Below the pieces are notes generated by a model. It saw nothing but the letters and a program-made list of their open reading frames with translations, was not told the origin of the DNA and ran no database searches. DNA of 64,000 nt, from contig NC_045150.1 of assembly GCF_008831285.2 (NCBI RefSeq), positions 14,939,362-15,003,361 on the forward strand, written 5' to 3'. Positions 32,262 to 43,527 of this stretch are shown piece by piece. Within the stretch, counting starts at the first letter, position 1. Each line of letters begins with the position of its first letter. Origin of the DNA: Nymphaea colorata (lineage: Eukaryota; Streptophyta; Magnoliopsida; Nymphaeales; Nymphaeaceae). Both the position numbers and the translations under genes were made by a program.

Positions 32262-32983
32262 CAATGTTATCACTGGCGTAGCGTATCATGTATCGGTCGG
32301 GACGACCTATATGCCATATCGTAACTTATCGTAAACGTATCGTAAAATTAATTTTTTAATTTTTTAAAAATAATAAAAAATCTTAAAAAATTCCAAAAAA
32401 TCATAAAAAATCCAAAAAAAATCCGAAAAAACAAGTAAAAATCAAGAAAAATGTATTTAAAGGAACATTCATCATTCATGTATATGATTATGAAGTATGA
32501 ACTATGAAGTATGAAGTATGAACAACACATTCCAAAATAAGAAATCAGACATTCAAAATAACATAATAAGCAGCTGAAGAGAATTCGACGGCAAAAATGA
32601 GTTATTCCTTACCTTCTTGGTGTTAGAAATAAAAAAACCCTCTTTCTCCAAGCTTCCCACCGTCCCGAGACTCCCCACAACAAGAAATAAAGCTTCTTCA
32701 CCGGCAAATCTTGATGCAAATGGAGAAAATTTCTCCCTCCCATGTTTCTTGCAGTGTTTAGAAACAATAGAAGAGAGAGAGAGGAGCGTAGGTTTTAAAA
32801 AAAGACGCAAAAAAGGGGCCGTCGGGCCCCTTTTTCATTTTTACCCCGTATCGTACGATACGGGCGATACACGTGCGATACGCACGCGTATTGTGCGTAT
32901 AACATGTATCGTATCGATTTTGTTGATACGGACGATACGTATCGTACGATACGTGTCCGTATCGTACGATACGGAGAACATTG
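32262..32983. mobile_element. hAT-like non-autonomous element (722 bp) with subterminal palindromes
   Basis: Ends are CAATGTT and AACATTG. Flanking 8-bp duplications TATGGGAT (32,254-32,261) and CATGGGAT (32,984-32,991) match 7 of 8, which fits hAT-type insertion. Near the right end the palindrome core CGTATCGTACGATACG occurs three times (32,845-32,864, 32,937-32,954, 32,956-32,975), with related CGTATCG/CGATACG motifs at both ends. The middle carries an A-rich stretch and a leader-like segment with a possible GTAAGG donor on the minus strand (about 32,600-32,800). No transposase is encoded. Confidence 0.7.
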
Positions 32984-33094
32984 CATGGGATGCAGTCATT
33001 TCTCACAAAGTTCACAATGTAATTTCCGTATAAAGGGATACAAGTGTTAAGAAATATGATTTCTTATTGTTGTTATCTCTTAATTAAGTATTAT

Positions 33095-33258
33095 TGATAA
33101 ATTTAAGAGAACTAATCTTTGATTAACCTCGAAAGAATCCCTAACTCCTCTTTATATAGACTAGAGGAGAGGGAAAAGTTACAAGAAAGTCATTAAAAGA
33201 AACATTATTACACAAGTACCCTCTCAAGCCTAATACTGAATAGAAACACGTCTTAACA
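33095..33258 (-). repeat. 3' LTR of the nested minus-strand copia element
   Basis: It begins TG and ends CA on the plus strand. On the minus strand it starts TGTTAAGACG, directly next to a polypurine tract (33,259-33,272, minus-strand GAGGGGGAG). It contains a minus-strand TATATAAA (33,151-33,158). No second copy is visible at the 5' end of the element. Confidence 0.75.
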
Positions 33259-33265
33259 CTCCCCC

Positions 33266-36200
33266 TCAAGTTGGAGCGTATATGTCAAACAAGCTCAACT
33301 TGGAACAACAACTTTGGAATGGTCCTCTTGCAAGAGCTTTAGTAAAAATATCAGCCGTTTGCCCTGTAGTTGAAATATGTGAGGTACTTACAAAACCCTT
33401 TTGAATCATGTCTCTGGTATAGTGACAATCTACTTCAACATGCTTGGTTCTCTCATGGAAAGCAGGATTATTAGCAATAAACAGAGCAGCTTTGTTATCA
33501 CCTAACAATTGCATAGGAAGAGGCACTTCCACAGTAAGATCCAACATCAGAGATCTAACCCACATAACTTCAGCAGTAGCCTGAGCCATAGCTCTATACT
33601 CAGATTCTGCACTTGATTTGGCAACCACTGTCTGCTTCTTACTCTTCCATGTGACCAAGTTGGATCCAATAAACACACAAAATCCAGTAGTGGATTTTCT
33701 GTCAAGGTGACATCCCGCATAATCAGCATCAACATACACAGATATAGTGAGAGATGTACCATTTTGAAAGAAGAGTCCCGTTCCTGGTGAATTTTTTAGA
33801 TACCTGAGAATCATCATAGCAGCATCCCAATGGACTTTCTTGGGCTTATCCATAAATTGACTCACTCTGCTGACAGCATAGGCAATATCAGGTCGAGTAA
33901 CAGTGATATATAGGAGCTTCCCAACAATCCCTCTATATTGTCTAGCATCAACATCTTCAGTATCATCATCATACAAGCGAGTATTGATGTCCATGGGTGT
34001 AGAGGCAGGTCGACATCCTAGCATACCTGTCTCTTGCAAAACATCAGTAACGTATTTCCTTTGACACATGATAAGACCCTTCTGATTTCTGGCAAACTCA
34101 ATACCTAGGAAATAGCGTAGCTCACCAAGATCCTTGGTGACAAAGTGTCGGCCAAGGACATCCTTGATGTTGGAAATCCCCTGAATATCATCCCCTGTAA
34201 CAATGATATCATCAACATAGACAAGAACTATCACTGTACCTGTAGAAGTTTTCTTGACAAAAAGGGATTGATCGGCCGAAGAACGTCTGAAGCCCTCATT
34301 CTCAATATTCTCTGATAATTTTTGGAACCAAGCTCGAGGACTTTGTTTCAGACCATAAATTGCCTTTCTCAATCTGCACACTTTCTGACACTCCCCCTCA
34401 GCAACAAACCCTGGTGGTTGCTGCATATACACTTCTTCATGGAGGTCACCATACAGAAAGGCATTTTTGACATCAAGCTGTGATAGAGACCAATTCTTGC
34501 TGACTGCAACAGCGAGAAGAACCCGTAAAGAAGCATGTCATGCCACGGGAGAGAAGGTATCATAATAATCAACCCCATAAGTCTGAGTATAGCCTTTAGC
34601 AACCAGGCGAGCCTTATATCTCTCAATGCTGCCATCTGCTCTGTATTTAACAGTAAATACCCATCTGCAACCAACAATAGCTGCATCAGATGAAGGAGTA
34701 ACAAGGGTCTAGGTGCCTCTGGACTAAAGAGCATCCATCTCTTCTTGCATTGCTGCGGCCCATTTGGGATAAGAAAGAGCGTCCATGGGAGTCTGTGGAA
34801 GAGCTACAGCCGACAGTCCCTTGACAAACTGTCGGTAAGTAGGAGTGAGTCTATCCATGGATAAATGACCAGAGAGAGGATGCAAAGTGCAACTGCGTTT
34901 GCCTTTCCTTTGAGCAATGGGCATATCAAGTTCATTAATATGAGGACCAGGAGCATGCTCTGGAGAGTCCCCTGTGTCATTATCACATAAAGAATTGTCA
35001 GCAGAATTTGTGTGTTCAGGAATCACCTTGGGCGTGCTGGGTGAAGGCACAGGAGCACAGTGGGCAGGTGGAACAGGTTTAGTGCGACGTTGGTAGATAG
35101 CCCCAAAACGCGAAGCAACGGGTTGTGGACAACTCATGAGAGGTAAAGGAAGGTGGACTTCATCACTAAATTCAGGCACCCTTAATTGAGTGCCATTTGG
35201 AGAGAAATAAGAGGTTGACTCAAAAAATGTAACATCAGCACTCACATAATATCGACGAGTAGAAGGATCATAACAGTGATATCCCTTTTGAGTGCGGGAA
35301 TAACCAACAAAGATCGTTTTGATAGCCCGAGGGGATAACTTATCTCTCCCAGGACCAAGCAACTGAACAAAGGCAACACATCCAAAAATACGAGGTGGAA
35401 CAGAAAACAAGTCTCTGTCAGGAAAAAGAACAGAGAAAGGAATAAGATCTCCCAACACAGATGACGGCATGCGATTAATAAGATAGCATGCTGTAAGAAC
35501 AGCATCTCCCCAGTAAGAATGGGGAACATGGCTGTGTATGATAATGGTTCTGGCGACATCAAGAATATGTCGGTGTTTTCTTTCAACAACCCCATTTTGT
35601 TGAGAGGTATAGGCACAAGAAGTTTGGTGAATGATACCCTTATCCCTGAAAAATTGTTCTAAAGCGGAAGCACAGAATTCAAGAGCATTATCAGAGCGCA
35701 CAATCTTGACACAAGTATCAAACTGAGTCAGAATTTCATTGATAAAATTTTTGATTACATGACCCGCTTCAGATTTGTGTTTCATAAGAAAAACCCAACT
35801 AACACGACTGTAATCATCAACAGCAACAAGATAATACCGATGACCCTGAAGGTCAGGAGTACGACTCGGGCCCCAAACATCAAAATGAAGTAACTCAAAC
35901 ACAGAGTGGCTACTTCTACTGGACCGCGGAGGAAAGGATGACCGATGGTGTTTGCCTAACTGACAAGACTCACATTGAAAAGACGACTTATGAGATAGCT
36001 GAGGGAGAACATGCAGCAGTTTCTGAAACGGGAGATGTCCAAAACGTAAATGCCAAGTATAAGCCGAGGATGAGGACGACCCCGACGAGGTAGACCCAGC
36101 AAAGGGAAAGGAATGCACTAGCCTGTAGAGACCTCCCTGTTCACGGCCATTGCCAATCACCCTGCCCGTCAGTATATCCTGAAACACAAGAGAGGAAGAG

Positions 36201-37505
36201 TCAAATATAGCACGACAATTTAATTCTCTGGTAATCTGACTGATAGAAAGTAGGCTATGGGGGAATTCTGGTGCATGAAGAACGTGCTGCAGCGGCAATG
36301 ATGAAGTAAGTTGGACCTCTCCATGTCCAACAACTGGTGAATATTTTCCATCTGCTAGAATAACCGAACGACCCGGTGGAGTAGGGACGTAAGAGGTGAA
36401 TTGCGCCTTATCCCCACAGAGATGTGTCGATGCACCAGAATCAATAAGCCAATTTGTAGTGTCAGTAGCAGAGCAGACTGTACAGGCAGAATACATACCA
36501 GATGAAGAAGCACTCGCAGCGGTAGGAACAGTAGAAGTGGTCGGACCAGGGGCTTGATGGGCTCTGTCGCCAATCAAGTTCCTCAACTGAGAGAGAATGT
36601 CATCTACATGCAGCTCACTGGAGGAGGCAGTGTGCTGAGGCTTAGGCTGCTCGGGAGAATCAGTAGATACAGTCTGGTTTGCAAAAGCTGGACGACCATG
36701 TTTCTGCCAACACTTATCCACAGTATGACCAATACGGTGACAAAACTGACATACAGGGCGCGAAGGGGTATTGCCACGGCCACGGCCCCCTCGTCCTCTG
36801 GCAAAAAAGGGTCCACCTTTGCCACGAGTAGTAAGCATAGCAGAAGTGGTGTCAGGAACAGTCGATGCAGAGATCGGAATTTTGCTTAGCCTACTGTAAG
36901 CCTCATCAATAGGAGGAATCGAGGGACTAGTAAGCATTTGGTTCTTTGCTGATTCATAAACAGAGTCTAAACCAGAAAGAAATACCCCTACCATAAGCAT
37001 ATCTCTGAATGCCTTTTGTTGTTCACACTTGCATGCGGGGAAAGTAGCTATTCAGTCTCTCAAACATGGACTTGAGACTAGAATAATAAGTGTGAAGAGG
37101 TCGGCCATCTTGTCGCATCTGATGAATATCATGATGAAGCTGCATAATGCGCGTTTCATTTCTTGCCTGTGAATACGTGGCAGCAAGGGAATCCCACATA
37201 TCCTTTGCACTGTCCTTGTGCAAGACTTCATTTGCAATTTCTTGAGAGAGAGTACCAACAATCCATACCATAACCAACGAATTATCTTTGAACCAAGTAG
37301 TATATTTTCCAACCTTCTGTACGGGCTCGGGCTCCAATATGAGATATTCCTTGTCATGAGCGATCAAGGTTCTTTTTACTTGCATGACCCACATCTCGTA
37401 ATTACCCCCATCCATTTTGGTGATAATGCTGGAAAATGGGGAACTCTTCATCTCTCCCGACGATACAAAGGAAGAGGTATTAGCTCCACTACTAATTTCA
37501 GACAT
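33266..37505 (-). pseudogene. Ty1/copia gag-pol polyprotein, inactivated
   Basis: On the minus strand from 37,505: gag (MSEISSGANT...), zinc knuckle CQFCHRIGHTVDKC (about 36,730-36,775), protease WLIDSGASTH (about 36,430), GAG-pre-integrase WHLRFGH, integrase (HFDVWGPSR, QNGVVERKHRH), reverse transcriptase with YVDD (about 34,225) and RNase H. Breaks: one extra base in the run at 37,037-37,044 shifts gag against pol; TAG at 34,724-34,726 and 34,709-34,711; TGA at 34,538-34,540. The stretch 33,266-34,432 is one open frame from mid-RT to the end of RNase H. This is an element protein, not a host gene. Confidence 0.92.
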
Positions 37506-38019
37506 CTTTTAAGGAGGAAACCGAGCCACGGAATAAGAAGCGCAGAAATATACAATCACATGTATATAACTACGAAAAGATCATAAAGATGATAGCAACC
37601 AATACTCAATCAGACGAGACATGTTGACCTGGACGAGAAGGCGGCTATGTAAACGAGAGCAGACTGAACGAAAGAAACAACAGAAGGACGCGGGCAGAAC
37701 ATGCGAAGCATCAACGGGCGCAGGCGTTCAGTCTGCTGGGCGGAGCAGCGACAGACAGCGGAGCAACGACAGAGTGCACACGCGGCGGCGGCGCAGGCAG
37801 ACGGGCGTAGGCGGGTGCAGGCAGAGTGCGCAGGTGGAGGCAACGCTTGCGGGACAGCGGCGAGCGCAGGATGGCGGCAGGCGATGGGCAGGCGACGAGG
37901 GGCAAGACGGCGGTGGGCAGGACGGCGATGGGCAGGACGGCAGCGGCGATGGGTCGGGCGGCGGCGATGGGCAGGACGGCGATGGGCAGGACGGTGCCTC
38001 TTTATTGCTAAATAGATAT
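37506..38019. repeat. GC-rich insert with a 15-bp minisatellite where the 5' LTR should be
   Basis: No TGGTATCAGAGC-type primer site or LTR copy stands upstream of gag. Instead 37,620-38,000 is strongly GC-rich, ending in imperfect tandem copies of CGATGGGCAGGACGG (about 37,880-37,993). Base composition differs sharply from the flanks. Open frames in all six readings come from composition and are not called as genes. It could be captured host DNA or an expanded minisatellite. Confidence 0.65.
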
Positions 38020-38052
38020 TTTGTGTCTGTTATAGTCACTTTTTACAACAAG

Positions 38053-39405
38053 GTGGAAGTCAAATGGAGCATCTTTGTAATATATTTTTTTCTTCTGTTG
38101 AGTAATATCTAAAAGGTTTGTAGTCCTATCAAATATATCAAATATATGTTCCAAATTTGCATTTGTCTTTCCATATCAAGGACTTTAAATTAGTTGTGCA
38201 TCTTCTTGGACATCCTGAAAAAAATTATACGTCTGTCCTCTTGATTTTTGTTCAGGCTTCACATGCATCTTTAAAGTGGGAATGTAATGAAAACTACATA
38301 TTTGGAATAGCAGATACGTGTGGGAATCTATTGAATGCAACAAAGTTGAAACAAGATATAACTGATCTCAACATGTGTCCCAGTGGCAATTGTTAGTTAA
38401 AATGTGTTGCCATAATGTCTGGCTTTACGTTTGCTCTGAAACTGATTTTAGGTTTAAATATCCTTCATTATCAGTAGAAGTGATTTAAAGGATTAATTTT
38501 GGTGCAATTGAAGCTTGCTCTTTGTTAATAGTGTAGGTTGAGTTAAGGATGTGAGTTGGAGTTCAATGGAATCAGATAAAGGCAAGGTTCAAGTTGTGGC
38601 TGGTGCTCATATGTGTATGCCTTGACTTATATGAAGTGAAAAGTTTCCACTTGTAAGAAATGTTTCTTCAAAATGCGCACTACAGATATGGGATATCATA
38701 CAGGCTACAATTTTTCAAGCTCAAATCTGCACTTATCACGTATGCATGTTTTGAATACTCTGTGTAGCACCTCTTTTTCTAGTTGGTTTTTTTTTGTTGA
38801 TAATGTTGTATGGAAATGCAAGGTGAAGTAAACTTTTTTTTTTTAAATGTATGGAAATCTTTAATGTGTTAGTGCTATAATGCATTTTTAGTTGTTTAGT
38901 TGCTAAAAAATTAAAAAGTGCATAGGTTTTTTATTGAGAACTGCTTGAGCTTTCGTGTATGTTTCTTGTTATTTTAGTTGTTGTTTTTCACTTTTGAGTC
39001 TTGACATTATTTTTATGGATATTATATGTTTCACCATTTTGGTCATGATGCTTACACTTCGCTTCACTTCATTTCACTTTGGCTTCACAAGCTGAACCTC
39101 ATTGTACTTAACAACATTATTTATGTCTGTTAGGGTCTAGGGTGAACGAACCACAGTTTCTTATTCTCCCTCAGCAGCCTTCAGCAGCTATTCTCATCCG
39201 ATTACTCCTTTGATCTCTCTGACGACGCCAGAGTACGCAGTCTACTGGAGACTGGTAAATCTCTCCCCCCTCTCTCTTCTTATTCTTCCTTCCGATCCTC
39301 CTCTGCATCTCATTCCTTCTTCTTTCTTTATTTTCCCTGCTTTTGACTCTTGTTTTTCGTTTTGCATTTCTCCAGTAAGTAAAACTCTAGAATCCTTTAT
39401 TGAAG
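38053..39405. other. AT-rich spacer and 5' leader of the WD40 gene
   Basis: Up to about 39,120 I see no gene. From about 39,125 to 39,405 the sequence is pyrimidine-rich (CTCCC, CTCTCTCTTC) and probably includes the promoter and 5' UTR of the next gene; no clear TATA box is seen. Confidence 0.45.
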
Positions 39406-41341
39406 ATGAAGACAACATTGCTAGCAGGCTCTTATGAAAGATTTGTGTGGGGTTTTGATCTCAAAACTCTGAAATTGTCGGGTACGAACCATGAAGAAGG
39501 AGAAGGAGGAACGGGACAATGGGATGAGAAGAAAGTGAACCCTAGAAGCCATTCCCTGCTTCCCCTCTTCTCCTACCCTTCCCATAATTCTTCCGTTCGG
39601 TCTGTTGCCGCATGTGGCTCTGTTGCTGTCACCGGTGGATCTGATGACACCATCAAGATCTTCGACCTATCATCTCTCTCGGAGATCGGCTCTCTCATCC
39701 ACCACACGGGTGTCATCACCTCGCTCGCCTTCTTTTCCCTGACTTCCTCCCCATCTGTTCCGCTGAATCTCTTCAGCGGGTCGACCGATGGCACCATCAA
39801 CATCTACGATACCGACCCCTTCGTTCACCTTAAGAGCATGAAGGCCCACAAGAGGGGCGTCAACGACCTAACAGTCCATCCCTCTGGGCGATTGGCACTC
39901 TCCGTTGGCCATGATTCTTGCATTTGCATGTTCAATCTCATCAATGGCAGGAGGAGCTTCAATTGTCGGCTGCAGAAGGAATCAGAGATTATCCGATATG
40001 ACAGCAAAGGGGAAACCTTCTTCATGGTTGCAGGACAGACCATCTCCTTACACAATGCTGAGGATGCCAAGTTGATCGGATCGATCGAAAACCCAAACAG
40101 AGTTCTTTGTGTTGCACCAGCTGAGGTTTGTTAGCATCTAAATCTTAGGTAGTTACCTTGAATTTCATAATATCATTTTTGTTTTCCTCCTTTCTCTTAT
40201 GACTAAAGGAACAATGAGATCGCCTTTTGCCTATTTGTTCAGCAAGCATTTCCTCAATTGGACTTGGCATGGAAAAAAATAATGTGTATTAATTTTCTCG
40301 TAACAGTAGGGAAATTTTGTCTAATATAATTTGGAGTCCTGGTAGCTTTTGGATAGATTACACCCTAAAGTTTCCTATTCATGGTATCGAATGTCCCCGT
40401 TTTACTTGTATACTGAAAGTATTATATGTAAATCTTGAACTTCTGATCCTTGGCTTCTTATGAAAGAAGAATTCGTTCAGAAAGTCTTGCATATCGGGTC
40501 CCTTTGAGAATCGTCTGTGGGAGAGGAAATGAGGATGTTATTGAAGAGTATTTAGTATCATTCATTCACCATAGTTATTTCTTCGACGGTTGGTTTACGT
40601 GAAAATTTTAGTAGAGATATGAACCTTAGTTAGAGAGGTGGTATTAAAAAGTAAGAGTGGAGACAAGTCATCTTCTATATCTCCTCCTGCAGAGGACGTT
40701 TTCACTTACCATGGTCATTTTCATTTTAAATTCTTTTTATGTTATTCCTTTTTGAGTTTAAATATGCAATGATACTTGTGCTGATTCATAGCCAATTAAG
40801 AGGAATCACTGAAGAGGCCAAATTGACTCGATTCAATTTTCAATTGTAATAACGCAGTCTCATCTCCTTCTCTTCCAGACTCAGCCTTAGTGTTTGCTGT
40901 CTAATCTGCAGCTTGTTGCAACTTTTGTTTCCTTCCAGTAGTTCACTTTACAGCACTTGGATGCGGACTGTTGATGTGTAAATATGCAGCTGAACTACTG
41001 CTTGACCAAATTCATGTTCTGTTTGCTTGTACGTTCAGGGAGGACTACTGTTCATGGGAAGCGAGGATGGGAAGCTGAGAGCTTGGGATACAACTGCAGG
41101 AACGATGGCATATTGCATTGATGATGCGCATGCAGCCCGTGTGAAGGGGCTAACCATTCTTGGCAGCAAGGGTGAGGGTGGAGACCCCTCTTACATGGTT
41201 GCGACGGCATCTTCCGATGGTGTAGTGAAAGTGTGGGACATGCGCATGTTTGGCAATGGACAACAACCCCTTCCCTTAGCACAAGCCGAGACCAAATCCA
41301 GGCTCACTTGCCTTGCTGGTTGTTCTGTTATGAAAATCTGA
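39406..41341 (+). CDS. WD40-repeat protein, PAK1IP1/MAK11-like (2 exons)
   Basis: Exon 1 is 39,406-40,125 (240 codons), exon 2 is 41,039-41,341; the intron is GT-AG and phase 0; 340 residues. WD-type blades include VRSVAACG...TGGSDDTIKIFDL (about 65-90), LFSGSTDGTINIYD (about 125-140), KAHKRGVNDLTVHPSGRLALSVGHDSCICMFNL (about 148-180, in overlapping parts) and, in exon 2, MGSEDGKLRAWD and ATASSDGVVKVWD. The N-terminus LLAGSYERFVWGF and the HKRGVNDLTVHPSG blade are characteristic of PAK1IP1, the counterpart of yeast MAK11, a nucleolar factor in 60S ribosome assembly. The ATG at 39,406 is preferred because it starts exactly at the conserved N-terminus. Length fits plant members. Confidence 0.88.
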
Positions 41342-42193
41342 ACGAATGCTCGAAATTCTCTCTCTCGTTTTCTCACTGAAATATATGATCATGGTAAGAT
41401 GGTGCAGTGAAGAAGACTTTGAGATTCGCCTCATCCCGTGGAATTGATCTGTTTTTGGCTCCTTCAGTCTGTGGCAGCACATGAGAGGCCCAAACAAATC
41501 AAACAGATAAACACCTTAACAAAGATTGAAGCCTGAGAAAGCAACGCTGTCTTACTCTATGGAGATATGATCGTCTAGCAGCAGGGCTGGAAGGAACATG
41601 CCTTTTTTCTGCAGTAGGCCTCGTCAATTTTGCAGATTTAGTCTCATACACAACCGAAGAAGGTCGAAGTGTTTTACACCTTGTTTTAGATATCTCGATA
41701 GTTTTCTGAATTCACTTCGGTCATCTTTGATCACTAGATGTGTTGCTGCATGTAGAGCATATTTAGTAGACCAGTTGGATGAAAAGGATAATATTTTTGG
41801 CACTTTAGTAAAGGAGCTCGGTTAAATGATTCCTTCCAAAATGTCAATGGCCCTTATGCACGTGCAAATCCAAGGTAAGCTAAAATAATTCTTGACAGTG
41901 AGATAAAAGCTATGCTAATGTGTGTAAACCCACATAAAAGAAAACTTTCTCGCTTTTTTAGTTTTAACAAATTAAACCTAGTGAATAACGGTCTTTATTA
42001 ATTGGAGAAGGTTGAAAAAAGGGATTCTCTGTTATCCTACAAAACCGTGAAAGGAAAGGGATCACAAAACTTGCAGGAGACACAACAATGAACTTTTTTT
42101 TTATTCTAAAGAGATAAATCTAGAACTAGAACTCACCTGATTTTCAGAGCGACTTCTTTGCTGTGAAACTAAAGTGCAACAAATAATGCCAAA
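41342..42193. other. 3' region of the WD40 gene and spacer
   Basis: Probable 3' UTR up to about 41,560, then AT-rich DNA. A short open frame at 41,598-41,825 has no recognisable domain and is not called. Confidence 0.4.
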
Positions 42194-42365
42194 AAAGTCT
42201 TCATGATTGTCTGAATTTTTCATATCATTTTACCATTCAGAAACTATCCTTTGGCATGAGAAATTTGAATCGTAATGTCAAAGTCTTCATGATTGTCTGA
42301 ATTTTTCCTATCATTTTACCATTCGGAAACTATCTTTTGGCATGAGAAATTTGAATCGTAATGTC
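42194..42365. repeat. 86-bp tandem duplication
   Basis: Units 42,194-42,279 and 42,280-42,365 differ at about three positions. No gene is associated with them. Confidence 0.9.
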
Positions 42366-42909
42366 TGATAGCAGACCTGGTCTAGAAGATTCTAAAAGCA
42401 AAAGCCTTTTTTTTTGGGTAAATGGTAGACTCACAAAGGAATTCAAAAATAAATAAGAACTTAAAAAATAGGCTTAAAGAACCTATTTGACATAAATATA
42501 GATAATCTACAGAAACTGTGCTAACTTCAAAAAATCTGAACACCCAAATAATTCTCAAAAAGTCAAGCAAGAATTGAAACATAGTTTGCTTTTCCTACCC
42601 AAAAACCAAAATTCTAAAAAACTGAGTTTCTTACCCAGAGAAATAAAACCTAACATGAAGGATAGTCCCCTCTAGTTTTCTGCAAACGTAACCCACAGTT
42701 GTAAAAAATAGTTTCTGGTACTTTGGCAGCAGCTCGTTCGGTGTAAGTCCAGATGTGCCTTTGATCACAAAAATTAGATAGAAAAGCTAAACTAACGTTG
42801 CAATTCCATCACAAAATAACTCAGGAAGGCAGAGTGTCCGATTCAACCGAACTAGTATAATCTGAAGACATTGACCATAAGAGTAGATATCTATTCTAAA
42901 GTATTGCTC

Positions 42910-43527
42910 AAATGCAGCTTCTTCTTTTCCTGCTGCTGCTGCCCGCCGCTGTCTTGGAGAAACCTAGTCCATCCAGCAAAGCCCCACCCGCCAGCTGGTT
43001 TTCTTTTATGTGCTTGGCCACTACCTGAAACAAAATAACAACTATAAACAAGAAAACTAGACAAGCCAGCTAGTTCTTGTTTAGTGGCAACCTAATCTAT
43101 CTACACTCTAAAAAGATTCAATTAGATGAATCTATAGTCCAACGAATTGTACTCTGTGTAATTTCTAGCTGGCAAGCAACTGCACAATACCTAAAACACA
43201 ATTCTGGATAAACCAAGAAATATCCAAAAACACAAAGACAAACTAAAAGATTGATGCAAAATATTATGTAGGATACAATGCTATAACCGGCTGCTCCACT
43301 GAGGTAGAAATAAGCTAACATAGAGCGACTTAAACCAGAACTCTAACCTTATTCCAAAACATCACATCTGGATTTCACTAACACTTCTAGAACAATAAGC
43401 TATTCTACCTCATGTGAGCTGATGGAGACCCACTGGCCGAGTGAGAAGCCGAAGCTCCCCTCCTTCCCCCTGCTCCGGGGTCCAGAGCTGTTTCGGGACT
43501 TGGCTGGTCCGACAGTACACCCTTCAA
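42910..43527 (-). other. Two possible terminal coding exons of an unrecognised minus-strand gene
   Basis: Exon 43,409-43,527 (acceptor TTAG, donor GAG|GTAGAA) and exon about 42,910-43,024 (acceptor TTTCAG) stay in one open frame across the junction in phase 0. They read ...SFGFSLGQWVSISSHE|VVAKHIKENQLAGG... and end SRKRRSCI, then TGA. Both are GC-richer than their surroundings. An alternative acceptor 4 bp later gives another open reading. No upstream exon or known domain is recognised, so this may be a real gene end, a pseudogene or chance. Confidence 0.25.

Larger units (their letters stand above)
33045..38047 (+). mobile_element. Remains of a plus-strand copia LTR (same family as 56,403-61,759), split by a nested element
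   Basis: 33,045-33,094 matches the first 50 bp of the LTR at 56,403 almost exactly. About 38,020-38,047 matches the last roughly 27 bp of that LTR. The two pieces are bounded by identical 5-bp sequences ACAAG (33,040-33,044 and 38,048-38,052), the expected target duplication. Between them lies a minus-strand copia element and a GC-rich tract; about 320 bp of this LTR is missing. It is best read as a solo LTR hit by a second insertion and then a deletion. Confidence 0.75.

Noticed and set aside
33045-33258. Treating the whole 214 bp as one LTR of the minus-strand copia element
   Set aside because: The first 50 bp match the plus-strand LTR family at 56,403, and ACAAG flanks the outer limits, while 33,095-33,258 alone has proper TG...CA ends.
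37621-38112. Overlapping frames of 60-163 codons in the GC-rich tract
   Set aside because: All six frames are open because of base composition and the 15-bp repeat; the products are low-complexity Gly/Arg or Pro/Ser strings.
41598-41825. 75-codon plus-strand frame after the WD40 gene
   Set aside because: No domain, and it lies just past the probable 3' UTR; no support beyond being open.
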